64,000 nucleotides of DNA from Toxonevra muliebris (taxonomy: Eukaryota; Arthropoda; Insecta; Diptera; Pallopteridae). A program made the translations under genes and the position numbers. Positions 45,388 to 57,773 of this stretch are shown here, one piece after another (the stretch's first letter is position 1; each line of letters begins with the position of its first letter). The notes under the pieces were generated by a model. It was not told the origin of the DNA, did no database searches, and saw nothing but the letters and a program-made list of their open reading frames with translations. The stretch lies in NCBI GenBank assembly GCA_963691655.1, contig OY829329.1, positions 23,611,883 through 23,675,882 of the forward strand, in the 5' to 3' direction.

Positions 45388-46090
45388 TATTAAAAAGAAA
45401 ATGAATTAAATACATGCATTTTTAAAATTTTTAATTCACAGCATTTCTAAATAATACAATCACAAGAAAAACTAAAACAAGATAATGGAAAAAAAGTATT
45501 TTATACACTTTGATTACAAAAAAATATACAGTGTAATAATTTATAACTATCTCATATCGATGTCGAAGTCTATACTCTCTTCATTACTATCAGCTTCTTC
45601 TGGCCATAACACACTCTTTAGTCTGAATTCAGAAGCGTTATAAACACTAGTGCTGTTTATTTACGTCATCAGGTATTTCGTAGTTTTCAAAAAATGAATT
45701 TTTGTTTTTGAATCCATTTTTTATACGAAGTAAAGAGTTTTTTGAACTAAGTGACTTACGGTTACGAACTTTGGTTTTAAATAAGTTAATTGCTCATTGT
45801 TTCGATAAAAAATATTGTTAGGATTATTCAGGACATGGATTATTTAGCAGAGCATTTAGTGTCTTTTAAATTGAAAAAAACGTGTTAAAAAAACCCGCTG
45901 ACCGCTAAATCACTTTTTTCCGCGTTTTAATTTTCAAAAAGCACTAAATTTAGCGGGAAAAGCGCTGAGTTGGCCACACTGGTCGTTGGGTATGCTTGGT
46001 AGGGCAAGTGTGGAAATCGTGTAGAACTTGCAAGCGTCGTTGAGTACGCCTGGTAAGGCAAGCGTGCGAAGCGTCAATAACGTCGCACAG

Positions 46091-47200
46091 TGGTTTAACT
46101 CCATACTAAATACGAACAAATATTTATATATAATAATATACAATTATGAAAATGGGCGTGATAAGTTAACTGCCGCGCCCACCTCCCATATAACTCGCCT
46201 TGCCAACTTCTTATACAAATGCAAAATTCTTTAAATGAGGACTTTGAATTTTAAAGTATGGAAAAAATTGCTTAAAAACCAATTTAATTATGTTTACTTT
46301 ATATCAATATTCGCAATATATGGAAAATCCGGTCAAGGTCGGTAGTATTGTATGCTACATTTCGAAACTAATAAGCTTTTCGAAACGAGAGCGGCTATTC
46401 AGTTGCATACAAAATTTACACAACAGTACATGTGGTGAGTCAGTCAGTTTTTCATAAACAATATCACAAATAAAGTTAGATGATGAACTAACACCCTCTG
46501 TGACCTTTCGTTGACCAACCGCCATCTTCAGAATTCAACTGCTCATCCTCACTTTCATTTTCCTCCTCACTATACCAATTATTTTCATCGCTTTCTCCAA
46601 GATTCTTTGCCGCAAGCATTACAGAAATTATTGTCAAAGTTGAAAAAGTTTAAGCGCAATAAAACCTGAACTTCAATCTGATGATTTTGTAATTTACTTA
46701 TATTGAGGTAGATGGTTGAAGTTGGCACCTGTGAAAAGTTAGACTACTAGAATCTGATGGCACCGATAAATGATAACGGATTGTACTTCTTTCCAGACAC
46801 AGTTGAATTTACCAATGCCCTAACTTCGGTCCCTTCATTCCTAATTAGTATACAGACGGTTTATAAATAGATTGTGGTAATAAAAATCGGTGTTTTTGGA
46901 CTCAGCACTAGGTTCTCAATCTCATTGGGTATTTAGTCCAGCGTTTTTAGGGTCGAAGTATATGAAAAAATCTTCAAAATGGGTTGAAAAACTTAATATT
47001 ATCTCTGGTATCCAGGTGGTTCTCAAGGCACTTTCGTCGTGCAGTTTTTTTCATTAAAACTGGTTGAATTTCACTAGCTCATGTGTATAACCAAGTACTA
47101 TTTGTTGGGTACCTGACCAATGTGACATTGAAGCTGCCGATGAAGTAGGTTGAAATCGTAGCATCAAATCTTTTATGGCAGCACTTAGACAAGAAGGTGC
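46091..47200. other. spacer, no gene recognised
   Basis: Mostly AT-rich. It includes GGGCGTGATAAGTT...CGCCCACCTCCC at 46155-46190, a small repeat also found inside the element at 19793-21462. Confidence 0.4.
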
Positions 47201-47201
47201 T

Positions 47202-47893
47202 AGGTTAGGTTAAATTCTTGGGGCTGTTCATAAGGAAATATGAACACACTGAGACCTATTGGTCCATTATGATACCCTATGGGCGAGTAGTTACCTCTTA
47301 ATCCCACCTAGTCAAACCATTTTGTGCTTTCTATGAAGCAAAGTAAGTCTCTGATTTCAGAGGATGCGAGTTCTGTCAGTCTTTCAAAGAAGGGTTCTCT
47401 CAGAATTTTTTGTCTGCGAGCCGCTAGAGCAAGGCAGTTACATATAAGGTGGAATATTGTTTTTTCTTTCACTTCGTTTCTGCAGCTTCGGCAGAAGTCA
47501 TTATAGAGAAGACCTAGCCTCCGGGCATGATTGCTGATAGGGAAGTGTCCGGTTAGAATAGAGATTATCCTGCTTATGTGGACTCGGTCTAAGTTTATGA
47601 GAGCTTTAGTGCCTTCTGGGTTTGGCCTAGGCCTAAATTGTCTAGCAACGCAGCAGCAGGTTGGTTTCATTTCCAATCTGCTTTCCGCAATACGGGAGTG
47701 GTGGTTTTTGATAAGAAGCTTGCATGTGGCAAAAGGTATACCCGCGTTGCCAAGTCTGGCAAGATCGTCAGCTTTGCAGTTTCCCTCAATGTTGCTGTGC
47801 CCAGGCACCCAAATGCAGAAGGTGATATTAACTGATCTCAACATAAATAGCTCCTCTGTTGTGTATTTTTCACTAAGTAAATCGAGAACTTAA
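47202..47893 (-). mobile_element. 5'-truncated LINE: RNase H end and C-terminal tail
   Basis: A 178-codon open frame (47844-47308) reads FCIWVPGHSNIEGNCKADDL, the last RNase H block with its His and Asp, then DRVHISRIISILTGHFPISN, CRSCRNEVKEKTIFHLICNC and FIESTKWFD. The frame stays open upstream to about 47893. The 3' end is AACCTAACCTAGCACC at 47200-47215. The open frame suggests a younger insertion than the other LINE pieces. Very similar DNA lies at 55494-55870. Confidence 0.8.
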
Positions 47894-49620
47894 ATCTCAA
47901 ATACTTAAGAATGATTAATGCGCCACGTCCAGAACATAATACTGAGTTACAGACCTCATTTTGTGAGCTGCCCAAGTACAAGCAGAACAGTTGATATTCA
48001 CTTTCAAAACACAGTCTCGGTTAGCCAAAATAAAAACCAAGGGAACTTTCACGTTTTTGGTATTAGGCAAATGCAGTACGTATACAATACAAGTAGAACA
48101 TTTTGATTCACTATTGAGCCCCAGTATGTGAGAATCAGTAATGCCTAACTAGTTTTCGAGTCGATTTTGGTGAGATGTTAAGGGTAGCAGATATTTACCG
48201 TTGGGTTTTGTATGAGCAGCATATATTTTCTGCATTTGCATTTCTTACCAACCGAACACTGCATTATCGACCATAAAGGAAATCAATATGGAACGAAATA
48301 CATATATAAGTAGTGTAAGTAGAGACAACAACCTATTTCGTATGCACATTCCATTAGTTGAAAACTTTGCTAACGAAAAAAAACGGGTGCCACAAATGAA
48401 ACAAATTTATTATATTTTGTCTTTATTATTCTGGATGTTTATAAATTAAATATTTATTTGATTTTTTATTATTTTAATAAGTTTTATTAATTAATTATTG
48501 CATTTTGAGTTAGGGTTTTCATTGAATTTTTATTTTCTGTTTTTTTAATTTCATTTTTATCTTGTTTTTTTTATTTTTTATGCTGAAATTGTGTTTAAGA
48601 GTAGCGTAAGTATGTATATATTTGTATTTTGTGTATGTATGTATGTAATAGTAGTAGGTAGTATTTGAAATTTGTAGTATTTTTAATTATATTTAATTTT
48701 ACAAAACTAAAATAAATTATTTTGTAGAATATGAGTAGTTCGCTCTAACGAAAAAGCAAAGAAAAAAAAATTAAGTAAATATTTGAAAAATGCTATACAA
48801 ATGAATGTACAAAATTTTAGATTTTAACTTTTTAATGCTAACTATACAAAAAATGTTTTTATACTTAATAAAATTTGCAAACAAAAATCGCATAAAAAAC
48901 TTATTTTTCTTTAAAAATTCTAATAATTTTTTTACGTTTAATTTGTATTTAATTATGTAAAATTATTTAACTTCATTAAACTTTTAAGCGTTTACTTAAA
49001 TTTTTTTGTAAGTTTTGTTTTTTCGTTTTTACTTTTTAAATTATGGAATTATTTACTTTATAAATTTTTTAATTATCTGTTGTTTTTATTATTTTTTTGT
49101 TTTTTTTTTTCTTGCAAGCACTTGTAAAATAATGTTAAAAAAAATATAATTCGTTGAATTTGTGATAAACTTTTATTCAATTCACGAGCTACCTTTAATT
49201 CCATCGAGCTCGTTTATTTTTTAGAAGAGAAGTTGTACAAGAACTTCGGGATCATTATTATTATTTTTTTTAAATGCGTACTTTCGTATCTCTTTCGAGT
49301 TTAATTCAAGTTGACTTCCCCACATGAGAAGCAGACTATTCTGAAAACTGGAGGAAAAAGTTCAGATAGTATAACATATGAAGTTCCACAAGTGTAAAAT
49401 ATAATCATAGGTTTCCTTAATACCTTTACACAGTTTATGTAGAAATTATAATAGCCCAAATTTTACATGACATGCACGATGCATTAGCGCTTCAGCATAC
49501 ACCACTTACACATCAGTACCCCTAACATTTGTATAGCCACAACGTTTTAAAATATTTTCGGATGGCTCTTCTTCCTCATTACAAAACTTACATGTTGAGC
49601 TTGCTCAGTCGAAGATTTAG
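47894..49620. other. very AT-rich spacer
   Basis: From about 48390 to 49180 the sequence is almost entirely A/T with T-runs. No open frame with a known motif. It could be the 3' UTR of an unseen transcript, but nothing shows that. Confidence 0.4.
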
Positions 49621-50125
49621 GGTTTGAGTTTGTGGAGGTCTGATTTTATTAAATAGTATCATAATGTATCAGACCAATAACAAAACCAAAAATCGGATCC
49701 AAAATCAGATAAAAAACAGCATAAAAATATGATCGCGACCATAATTCCAACAAAAATTCAGATTAAAAATCAGAATGAAAATTGTGTCGAAATTCAGATC
49801 AAATTCAGACTAAGTTCTGACTAAATTCTGACTAAGTTCGGACTAAAAATCAGACCAAAATCAACCTGAAATTCAAACCAAATATCATACCTATCAAGAC
49901 AAAAATTTAGATCAAAACATAAGATCGAACTTAAGTCGAAATTATGACTAACTCTGTCCGATATTGGAACTAAAACTCGGACCAAAATTCGAGCCAAAAC
50001 TCAGGCTAAAATAAATCAAACATCAGACCAAAACCATTATCAAACTCTCCAAGAGTAGGGCATCTATGAATTGACCCTGAAATTTCAGATTTATTTTGGT
50101 TGAAGAGTATACCCCTTTCTCTGAC
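49620..50125. repeat. third copy of the CAGACCAAAA-type repeat element (truncated)
   Basis: On the minus strand the non-repetitive lead (ATCTGAAATTTCAGG, then TTCATAGATGCCCTACTCTT, then GGAGAGTTTGATAATGGTTT) matches the same lead of the 27512-28984 copy (ATCTGAAAATTCAGG, then TTTATGGATGTATTACTTTT). It is followed by a degenerate TTTGGTCTGA array. No hAT-like terminus or TSD remains. Confidence 0.7.
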
Positions 50126-50324
50126 TTGTCTATATTCCGGAATATTAGATTGCCTCTGACTACTATCAAAATTTCTCATATTACACATAGGGGTCCTGGC
50201 TTTATAAATTGAGTCGTTGTCATCGGATTGTTAATTACCTTCTGTTCCATCATGTCCTGGGATACAGTATAGAAAGTCTTTATTCCCTAGAACAAGGTTG
50301 CTTGCTCAAAAAATCCCACACTAA

Positions 50325-51695
50325 GGGCCCTATTGCTTATCTCGATCAACTGTTGACTATTGTCTATTGTGAATGTCGATTTGATCGATTAAAAGCTGTC
50401 GACTGCTTGATCGGTCCGATTGCTTTTTGTGTATTTACAAAATTATTTTATACATTTTAAGTTGTAAACGTATTTTAATTAATTTATTGTAATTTTCAAA
50501 AGCTAATAGAGCCATAGTCCATGGTGCTCATTTTTCTTACTTTTGAAAACTATTAAATTCTTTCACAACACAAAAAACAATTAAATATAAGAAATCTTTG
50601 ACGCCGAAATATTCAGAAAATTCAGCTGTCAAACTGAAAAGTCACAATAGTGCTATTCTCAGTCGATTACGACCCCTATTACACACTGCATTCTCCAATG
50701 CTGCAACTATCACAGTTCTCTTTTGAACAGGTTGCTAAATCTTATATGCAATTACACGTTGAAATGAATCAAAATCTCTTATCTTCTTTATTCTGTTTCT
50801 GCTCAAACAAGAACATTACGTTATAAATATTAGCTGCGTTTTATTCGCCACTTATTTCTAGTTATGTATAACTAGCTTGCGATAATTGTATGGAAAAACA
50901 ACAACAGAGCGGCAGAGATAACATATAATTATAGCTGTTATTATACTTAACAAGTTGTTTAAATACATCAAACTACATCTATTGTGAACTGCTAATAGTG
51001 AAACAAGAAGCATGACAGTTTGGCAAAAAAGAGAAAAGGAAAATATTTTAAATGTCTGGCTGTGAAAATAAGTTAAAATCATCGTTAAATATTCTTATAA
51101 AGAGTAAAAACTAAAAACAATGCCTGCGATTGACCGCAATAACTGAGATCCATTAAAATGCTTCAGCTCTAGCTGCTAAGCAGTTTCATTGTGAATAACA
51201 TTATAACGAAGAAGAAACTTAACAACTTGGTCGTTTTATTCGCACATGTTAAACTGACTGACGAATAAAACACAGCTATTATTACAATATTTATTTAGTC
51301 TTCTGTTTTCTTTGCATAATTTTTAATATAAATTTTAATTTAATTTAGTCTTTTGTTTTCTTTTTATAATTTGTAATGTTAATTTAAATGCACTTCAATA
51401 AAATTATTTTTTTTTTTGCAAAAACAGAATAAGAATAAAGCAAAGAAGCAAAAATATTAAAAAGAGAAATGTTGAAATGATGCAGCAAAAACAGTAACCA
51501 GACATGTTTGTCTACTCCGCAAGCTTGTCACCATCTTTCACCAACCAACTCGACATGCAAGCATCAAAATACTACATGGCCATGCAGTGTGTAAAAAGGG
51601 TCTAAGTTACACAATACCAAAACGAAAATCTGTGGATCTGATCGACTACTGTCGAGTCAACACAGACAATCGATCGAGATACACAATTTGGGCCC
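50325..51695. mobile_element. PIF/Harbinger-like element with a nested MITE
   Basis: The left end is GGGCCCTATTGCTTATCTCG and the reverse complement of the right end is GGGCCCAAATTGTGTATCTC (then GATC on both). It is flanked by the 3-bp direct repeat TAA (50322-50324 and 51696-51698). A 3-bp TWA duplication with GGGCC-type ends fits PIF/Harbinger; superfamily is an inference. No transposase. The MITE at 50833-51276 is inserted inside it. Confidence 0.6.
50833..51276. mobile_element. TA-flanked MITE family, copy 2 (444 bp)
   Basis: The ends GCTGCGTTTTATTCGCCA and GCTGTGTTTTATTCGTCA (reverse-complemented) are flanked by TA. It is collinear with copy 1 (33943-34389) along its whole length, including AACAACA.AGCGGCAGAGAT and ACTTAACAACTTGGTCG. 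It sits inside the GGGCCC-ended element. Confidence 0.75.
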
Positions 51696-51698
51696 TAA

Positions 51699-53956
51699 TT
51701 TCGCGATGATTGATCTGAATACACACGAACGACTCTATTTTGGAAAATTTGACTAATAGAAATTTTGCGTGTCTATTGCCTACTCACTGGGCACTTCCAG
51801 GTCCGTACATACGGGATGTTTAGGGATTTAAACCTTCCCTCCCCCAAAGGGCCCAATTTTTTTTTGTGAATGCAAAACACTCCAGTGAAAATCAAACTAT
51901 CTTTTAGAAAGGAAATGTAATTTCAATAAAAGTTCATTCTATAAATAATAATATAATACATTCTTTTTTTTTAAATAAAAAAATATTACGCTTAGTGCAA
52001 CAGTGGTGTATGTCAATTTATTTTATTATCCGGATTTTTATCTTCAGCCAATATTTTTGGCCTCATTCAGTTTCCTACAAAAAAGGTGTACATCTAGATT
52101 GAACATGTGTTTTATAAAGCTGCCTGTACATTTGGAAAATAAATTTTATTAGAGCCCTATTTTGTACCTCTCTTCTACAAAACCAATGTATTTCCGAAAA
52201 TCTGATTTTGACTTACACCACTTTTGCACGCAACGTCTCAATTTTCTGCCAAATCCCCATGATTATAACACTTTCAGTTACTTCAGTGGAGCTACAGTGG
52301 CTCTACGGTGGACAGCAGTTTTAAAGAAGAAGAAGAATACAAAGTTCTCCAGCACTCAGAGAGTATCTCTACGCTCTGATGCTCTCTCGCTCTTTTCGAA
52401 TATTTGCTTGACGTTTCTATTGTGCATGTATATGTTTTTGTTTGTTTTTTTGTTGTTTGCTGTTGTTTTTGTTGTAATGTTGCAATGCAATAATTTTGTA
52501 TAATACTTTATTTATTTTTGTTTTATATTAACACATATCAAACGTACAAAAATTTATGATTTCATTATTTTCCATTTTTTAATTTGTTAAAGCTTTTGAA
52601 ATTTTATAATAATATTTCGACCCATTAAACTTAGGTCATTTTTAAACAAGTTTAATGTTACAGAAATTTTATACATTAAAAATTTATTCTAACAGCCTGC
52701 TCAAGGCTTAACAATAAACTTGCTTAAAACTAAAATGAGTTTAAATGGGGATTTGTGTTGTCCTATTTTTGGATTTTGGAATTCATAAAAAAGAAAATTC
52801 TTCAAATGTATGCTATACTATTTAAATTTTAAATGAAAATATATACTCATTAACTTCTTGAGTTATATATATTCAAGCGTTATTAAACTTTTCCTTTTTT
52901 TCTTCTGTTTTTTCTGCTAGTTTCTATTCTTTAAATGTATTCGTTCTTTTTTATTTGATTTGCTAAAAAAAAAATTTGGCATATCATTGCAGTCATATTT
53001 GGTTATACAAACATTCAAAAACGTTGTTGTTTTTTTTAGGTTATACAGAGACTTTTTCAAAAAGTTTTTTTTTTTTTTATATATGGAATATGAATAAATT
53101 TATGTTAGAAAAATTGTATGCATTTCAAGCTTACCTTTTTATAAAGCAGAGTTGTTAATTTTTCTATTATTTTGGTTCCCATTGTAGTGATTTTTTAGAT
53201 TTTTTGATTTTAAAAATTTGATTATTTTTTTTTTAGTATTTGCAATTACATACATAAGTTTAGCAGGGTTTTTATTTTTTTTCGTTTTGATTGTTACTCT
53301 TTGCTGGCTGACACCAAGTACATATTTTAATATCAAATTCACAATTATATTAGGATTATAACTACAGCCAAAATTAAATTGAAAGATAGTAAATTTCATT
53401 GATTCCGATTGGTATCTTGTTGAAAAGTGTATGCTAGATTTAAACCAAAAACACAAAATACAAAGAACAGTAAAAAAATACATTTGTAAATAGTTTCAAA
53501 AAGCACACAAAGTCTGCCCTCTTTTCTCTAAGTAATTTGTAAATTGAGCGAATTTTTTTACTTTCATATACTCAAACTAACGAGTGATAACTTCTCACTT
53601 TTTTAACGGTTCCCCAGAGGAATAATAAAGTAACGAATATGCACTTCTGCGAGCGATTAAAATGTGATCATTTTATTTGTTTTTTATTTTGCATAGTTGA
53701 TCGTAAACGATTGAAAATTACTTCGCGGATAGTGAAATTAACTTCACGCGCACTTGTACGTTCCTTTTATGGCCATTCGTAAACTAACAAAAGGATGCTG
53801 AACATAGCGCGATACAACCGCAAAGAACGAGTTCACGATGTTTACTGTGACGTTCTTTTTCGATTTGTTCTTATACAATTCATTTATGAATGAGTAAACA
53901 AATTGACACTACTCGGTGCTTTGTTTTTTTGTATCGTTGGAACCTGAATAAAGAGA
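51699..53956. other. AT-rich spacer, no gene recognised
   Basis: The open frames at 52162-52503 (+) and 53139-53483 (-) carry no known motif and are of low-complexity composition. T-runs are frequent from 52500 to 53560. Confidence 0.4.
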
Positions 53957-54156
53957 CCATGGCTCAATAATAAGGTTATGTCACCAGCATAGCTCTCTTC
54001 TTCTTTCCTATTTATTAGTCTGATTCTTATGTCAAATAAATCAAGCAAAAAAATACGAGAGCAAAATAAATCAGCTGTTTCGGTATGAATTTGTCAGAAG
54101 AAAGGGATTTCCAACTCTGCATATAACGCTGCTCTAACCTTATTATTGAGCCATGG
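53957..54156. mobile_element. 200-bp inverted-repeat element (MITE-like)
   Basis: Perfect 22-bp inverted ends beginning CCATGGCTCAATAATAAGGT. The flanks AAGAGA and ACGAGA agree at 5 of 6 bases, so the duplication length is unclear. Non-coding, superfamily unknown. Confidence 0.6.
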
Positions 54157-54717
54157 ACGAGACCGAGTACTTTTCTCTACAGGAGAAATGGTGACGATTT
54201 TCCAAATGGAGATCTTTGTCATTTTTAATGTAGATTGCTAGATAATCAAGAAAAGATGACAGGAAAAATAGTATAAGAGATAATCAGGTATTGGAAATCC
54301 TGTCAATATCTCGAAAACCATAACCGATTGTAAAACGAATCATCGTAATAACGTCACAAGATAAAATAAGTTGTTCCGTTTATGAATTATGGGAACATCC
54401 ACAACGATCAACCGAGGTTCAGCGGCAATTTCAATGGGTCTGAGGTTGATCATTGACAATTCGGAGTCCGTGCAGCAAGCCTTTTTCAAGGTTTATATTT
54501 CCCTTAATAGGATTAATTACACTGTACAACAAAATTAAACTTTAAAATAGTATCTGAGTTCTGACCCGGTTTTTCTGGAGTATTTTTGGCCGCTGACCAC
54601 AAATTTTTCGGGTCAGGTCAGATTTCGTTTAAATTCGTAAATCTTCGATTTTTGAAAATTTGATAAGGTGTGAAAATTTTGTTTTTTGTTTTCTCTTTTA
54701 TTTTTCAACACGAATTA

Positions 54718-54815
54718 TGCAAACCTCGGTGACCTGATGGTAGAGTGCTTGACTGTAGTTCCAGCTGCCTCGGGTTCAAATCCCAAACGGTGTATAATTG
54801 ATACACATAAATGCT
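54718..54815 (+). mobile_element. tRNA-derived SINE or tRNA pseudogene
   Basis: GACCTGATGGTAGAGTGCTT (A-box region) is followed about 40 bases later by a perfect-looking B box, GGGTTCAAATCCC. The 5' and 3' segments do not pair into an acceptor stem, so it is not a working tRNA. It lies next to the DDE-transposase relic at 54905. Confidence 0.6.
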
Positions 54816-54904
54816 CCATTCTGAAGGTCCAATTTTGGACGACACGTTCGAGCATAACGACCGATATCTCGCGAATAACACGAGTAATATTGGTATTCAA
54901 CAAG

Positions 54905-55325
54905 CTAGTTTACCCTTGAAGACCAGATTTCATGTAACCCCAAAGAAAATAAACCAAAGGAGTGATATCACACGATCTAGGCGGCCAATTTACCGATCCA
55001 AAACGTGAAATCAGGTGCTTACTAAAATGATTTCTCAATAAGTCCATTGTTTCTCGCACTGTCGGGCAAGTAGCGCCGACTTGTTGAAAATAAAGCTCAC
55101 TGAGATCACAGACTTCAATTTCAGGTAGCAAATAATTCGTTGGCGCGATAGCGGTCGCTATTGACGGTAACTTCTGGTCACGGTTTTCAGTCATTCTCTC
55201 AGCTATAGCCCGTATACTCTTTTCACGATGTGCTGTAGGTGGGGGAGAATGAAGGAGGTCGAAAAACATGTCTTTCCTTTTCCCTTTCTCTGTTCTTTTC
55301 TCTCAAAAAGTTTGTTTTCCATCTA
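54905..55325 (-). mobile_element. internally deleted Tc1/mariner-superfamily relic
   Basis: The minus strand reads EKSIRAIAERMTENRDQKLP (N-terminal helix-turn-helix region), then jumps to LSELYFQQVGATCPTVRETM, ISRFGSVNWPPRSCDITPLV and YFLWGYMKS. The second catalytic Asp of FQQDGATCHT is replaced (FQQVGATCP). The middle of the protein, including the first Asp block, is deleted. It is the same family as the relic at 10670-11575. Confidence 0.75.
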
Positions 55326-55493
55326 TCTGTGCAATGGTCTTACGAACTGACTGCGAAGGAAAGCCTATGTCACACTCGCCCACCTTCAAAACAAAAATAA
55401 TCTAAAAGACTAGCTTAGAAAATTCTCACAACTAGTGCTCAAATATCTTTACTTTTTCCATAACAAAATCTACATGTATCCATCATTATAGGT

Positions 55494-55870
55494 TAGGTTA
55501 GATTAGTTTGTTGAGGCTGTACATAAAGAAAAAATTAACTCACTGAGACCAATTGGTCTATTGTGATACCCTATGGGCGATTAGCTACCTCTTAATCCCA
55601 CCTAGTCAAACCATCTTGTGCTTTCTATGAAGCGAAGTAAGTCTTTGATTTCAGAGGATCCATAGAATTTCTCCCAAAGTTTTTTGTCTGTGTGGTGCTA
55701 AAGCCTAGCAGTTGCATATAAGGTGGAAAATTGTTCCTTTTTCCTTCTTCGCGAGCATGATTACTAATGAAGCAATGTGAGGTTAGAATAGAAATGACCC
55801 TGCTTATGTAGACTCGGTGTAAGTTTATGAGTGCTTTGGTGCACTTAGTTGGTTTGACGGTGTGTACATC
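55494..55870 (-). mobile_element. 5'-truncated LINE 3' end, second copy of the 47202 family
   Basis: Nearly collinear with 47202-47600 (for example CTCTTAATCCCACCTAGTCA, then AACCATCTTGTGCTTTCTAT, then GAAGCGAAGTAAGTC on the plus strand). It ends on the minus strand in TCTAACCTAACC. The coding tail is frameshifted. Confidence 0.75.
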
Positions 55871-55979
55871 AAATATTATAGGCTAGCAGTTATTTGTAGC
55901 TACTTCTTCGGACTTTATATTTGCCTAATATATGATAAGAAGCAATGCAATTCATAGCTTTGGTGTTTCACTGTCTTCC

Positions 55980-57773
55980 TTCTTATAAAAGTCTTCTCAA
56001 TCACTGCTATTCTTTTTTTCAGGTATAAATTTTACTAAAATTTAAGTCAAAAACTAAAAAAATCTAAATTTTATACTATACAAAGTAATGAATACGTATA
56101 AATTAAAAAAAAAAGTTTGTTTTTAAATAGAAATTTTATATATATTTTTTTTATACAAATTTAGTAATAATAGTATATTTTTGTAGATATAAATTATGCG
56201 TTTAATAATAAAATATGAATTTAAAAAAGAAATACGGAAATGAGAAATTGAATTTTTAAAATTGTTTTGCAAAGAAATATTGAAAATAAACTTATGTATA
56301 TAATAAATTTCTAATTAAAAACTAAAATTGAAAAAAAAAAAAACAAAATATTTAATAATAATTTGTGTACAAAAATATATTTAAAACACAGTAATGTAAG
56401 TATATAAAAAAACAAAAGAAACGTTCATAAGACAAAAAATGTGATAAATTTCAGTGATATTTGTATAAAAACAAAACATGCGAAGAGTTGTATATAAAAA
56501 CTCCTTTCTTTGATTTTCAGAACCTCTTTTTTACTATCAGAATATATCAGAATATAATCTGATAAATTGGAAAATGCATTAAAATGTGATGCTTTGAAAC
56601 AATTAATATAGCATAATTAAATATATTGAGTTGCGAAGGAGAAATCTCAAGGTATTCATGAGATACTTGGAATCTTCTATCTAAAAAAGAGGGTTTCAAG
56701 TTTTTACAATAAAAACTCATTCAAATGCAATGAATTTTTGACAATGTATTTATCTCTCTTTTTTTTTTTTTTGTAAATCTATTAGCCTACCTAATAACGA
56801 AATATTGTCGACATTAACGTTAGTGTCGTCCTGACTTGGCTTTGAAGCCAAAGAAAAATTAGTCAAAAACTCAATTTGTTGGCTTGGCTGTATAGCTCTC
56901 AACTCTTCAACTCCAAATGCAATTCGCAGTTTGTTATAGAATTTTGTAAAAATGTTTACTTAAAAATATATAAAAGAAATTTATATCTTAAACATTCAGA
57001 AAAAAATAAATGCTTAAAATTTACTTAAAACATATTATTTGTTAATACTTAAATGTTAAAAGTAATAAAAATAATAATTATAATAAAAACAATCAATCAA
57101 TCCAGTAACTAATAAAACAAAAACATAAAATCTAATTGTAAGTAATAAATTTACAATTAGAAATATTATTATTTTTTGAGTATTTTTTTCTTAAAAAAAA
57201 AAAACAAAAACAAAATAAAATATTTTAATTTAGCATACACGCTTTCGTCCTTATACATTCTTGCTACATTTCAATTTTATTTTTTTTTAGCTTATATATT
57301 CAAATAATAGTTTATAAATTAATGTTAGTTTTTTGTAGGTCTTTGGATTTTTCATTCATTTTTTTTTTCGAAATAATTTTTTTCTTTTCTTCTTTTTAAA
57401 TTTACAAAATTTCTATTTGTTTTTCTTTCTTTCTTTCTTTCTTTGCATTTTTTTTCTTTTATATATATGTTTGTATATATTTAATAACATTATTAGTACA
57501 TTATAATTAGGTGTTTATGGTTTTTTTTGTATTATTTATTATTAGTATAAATATATGTTGTACAATTAAACGCGTACTTTATCATCATCATCATCATCAT
57601 ATAAGTAAAAATGTTTCAATATTCAAAATACAATTTTAAGATTCTTTTTTGTTTGTGTTTTGTTTTTTTTGTTTTGTTTGCTAAATATATTTATTTAATA
57701 ATGTTTGTTTTAATATCAAAAAAGAAAATTAAATAATAATTTGAAAAGAAAACTACAATAAACATATATTTAT
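55980..57773 (-). other. probable 3' UTR and downstream flank of the unknown gene
   Basis: AT-rich, repeat-poor DNA directly after the stop at 57774. AATAAATAAATA on the minus strand overlaps the stop, and many further AATAAA signals follow. It contains (TTTC)n at 57422-57444 and (ATC)n at 57581-57600. The true 3' end cannot be fixed from sequence. Confidence 0.35.
57422..57444. repeat. (TTTC)n microsatellite
   Basis: Five to six TTTC units in the 3' flank of the unknown gene. Confidence 0.85.

Larger units (their letters stand above)
42969..45981. mobile_element. hAT element, outer shell of a nested cluster
   Basis: Both ends begin with the same 12 bases, CAGTGTGGCCAA (left, and the right reverse-complemented). 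They are flanked by the exact 8-bp duplication GTCGTTGG (42961-42968 and 45982-45989). Its own sequence is only about 0.7 kb once the nested insertions are removed, and it encodes no transposase. A small relative lies at 38441-38727. Confidence 0.9.
42850..46090. repeat. ~54-bp minisatellite interrupted by a 3-kb hAT insertion
   Basis: Units with the core GCAAAGCGTCGTTGAGTATG and CCTGGTAGGGCAAGTGTGCG recur with spacing 53-55 bases (GCAAAGCGT at 42899 and 42954; GTCGTTG at 45982 and 46035). The array is present at 42850-42968 and resumes at 45982-46090, exactly either side of the hAT at 42969-45981. Confidence 0.75.

Noticed and set aside
48390..49180. A hidden gene or 3' UTR in the very AT-rich block
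   Set aside because: No open frame, splice site chain or gene nearby that would own it.
54718..54815. A possible tRNA gene (good A and B boxes)
   Set aside because: No pairing acceptor stem and flanked by repeat sequence; treated as tRNA-derived SINE or pseudogene.
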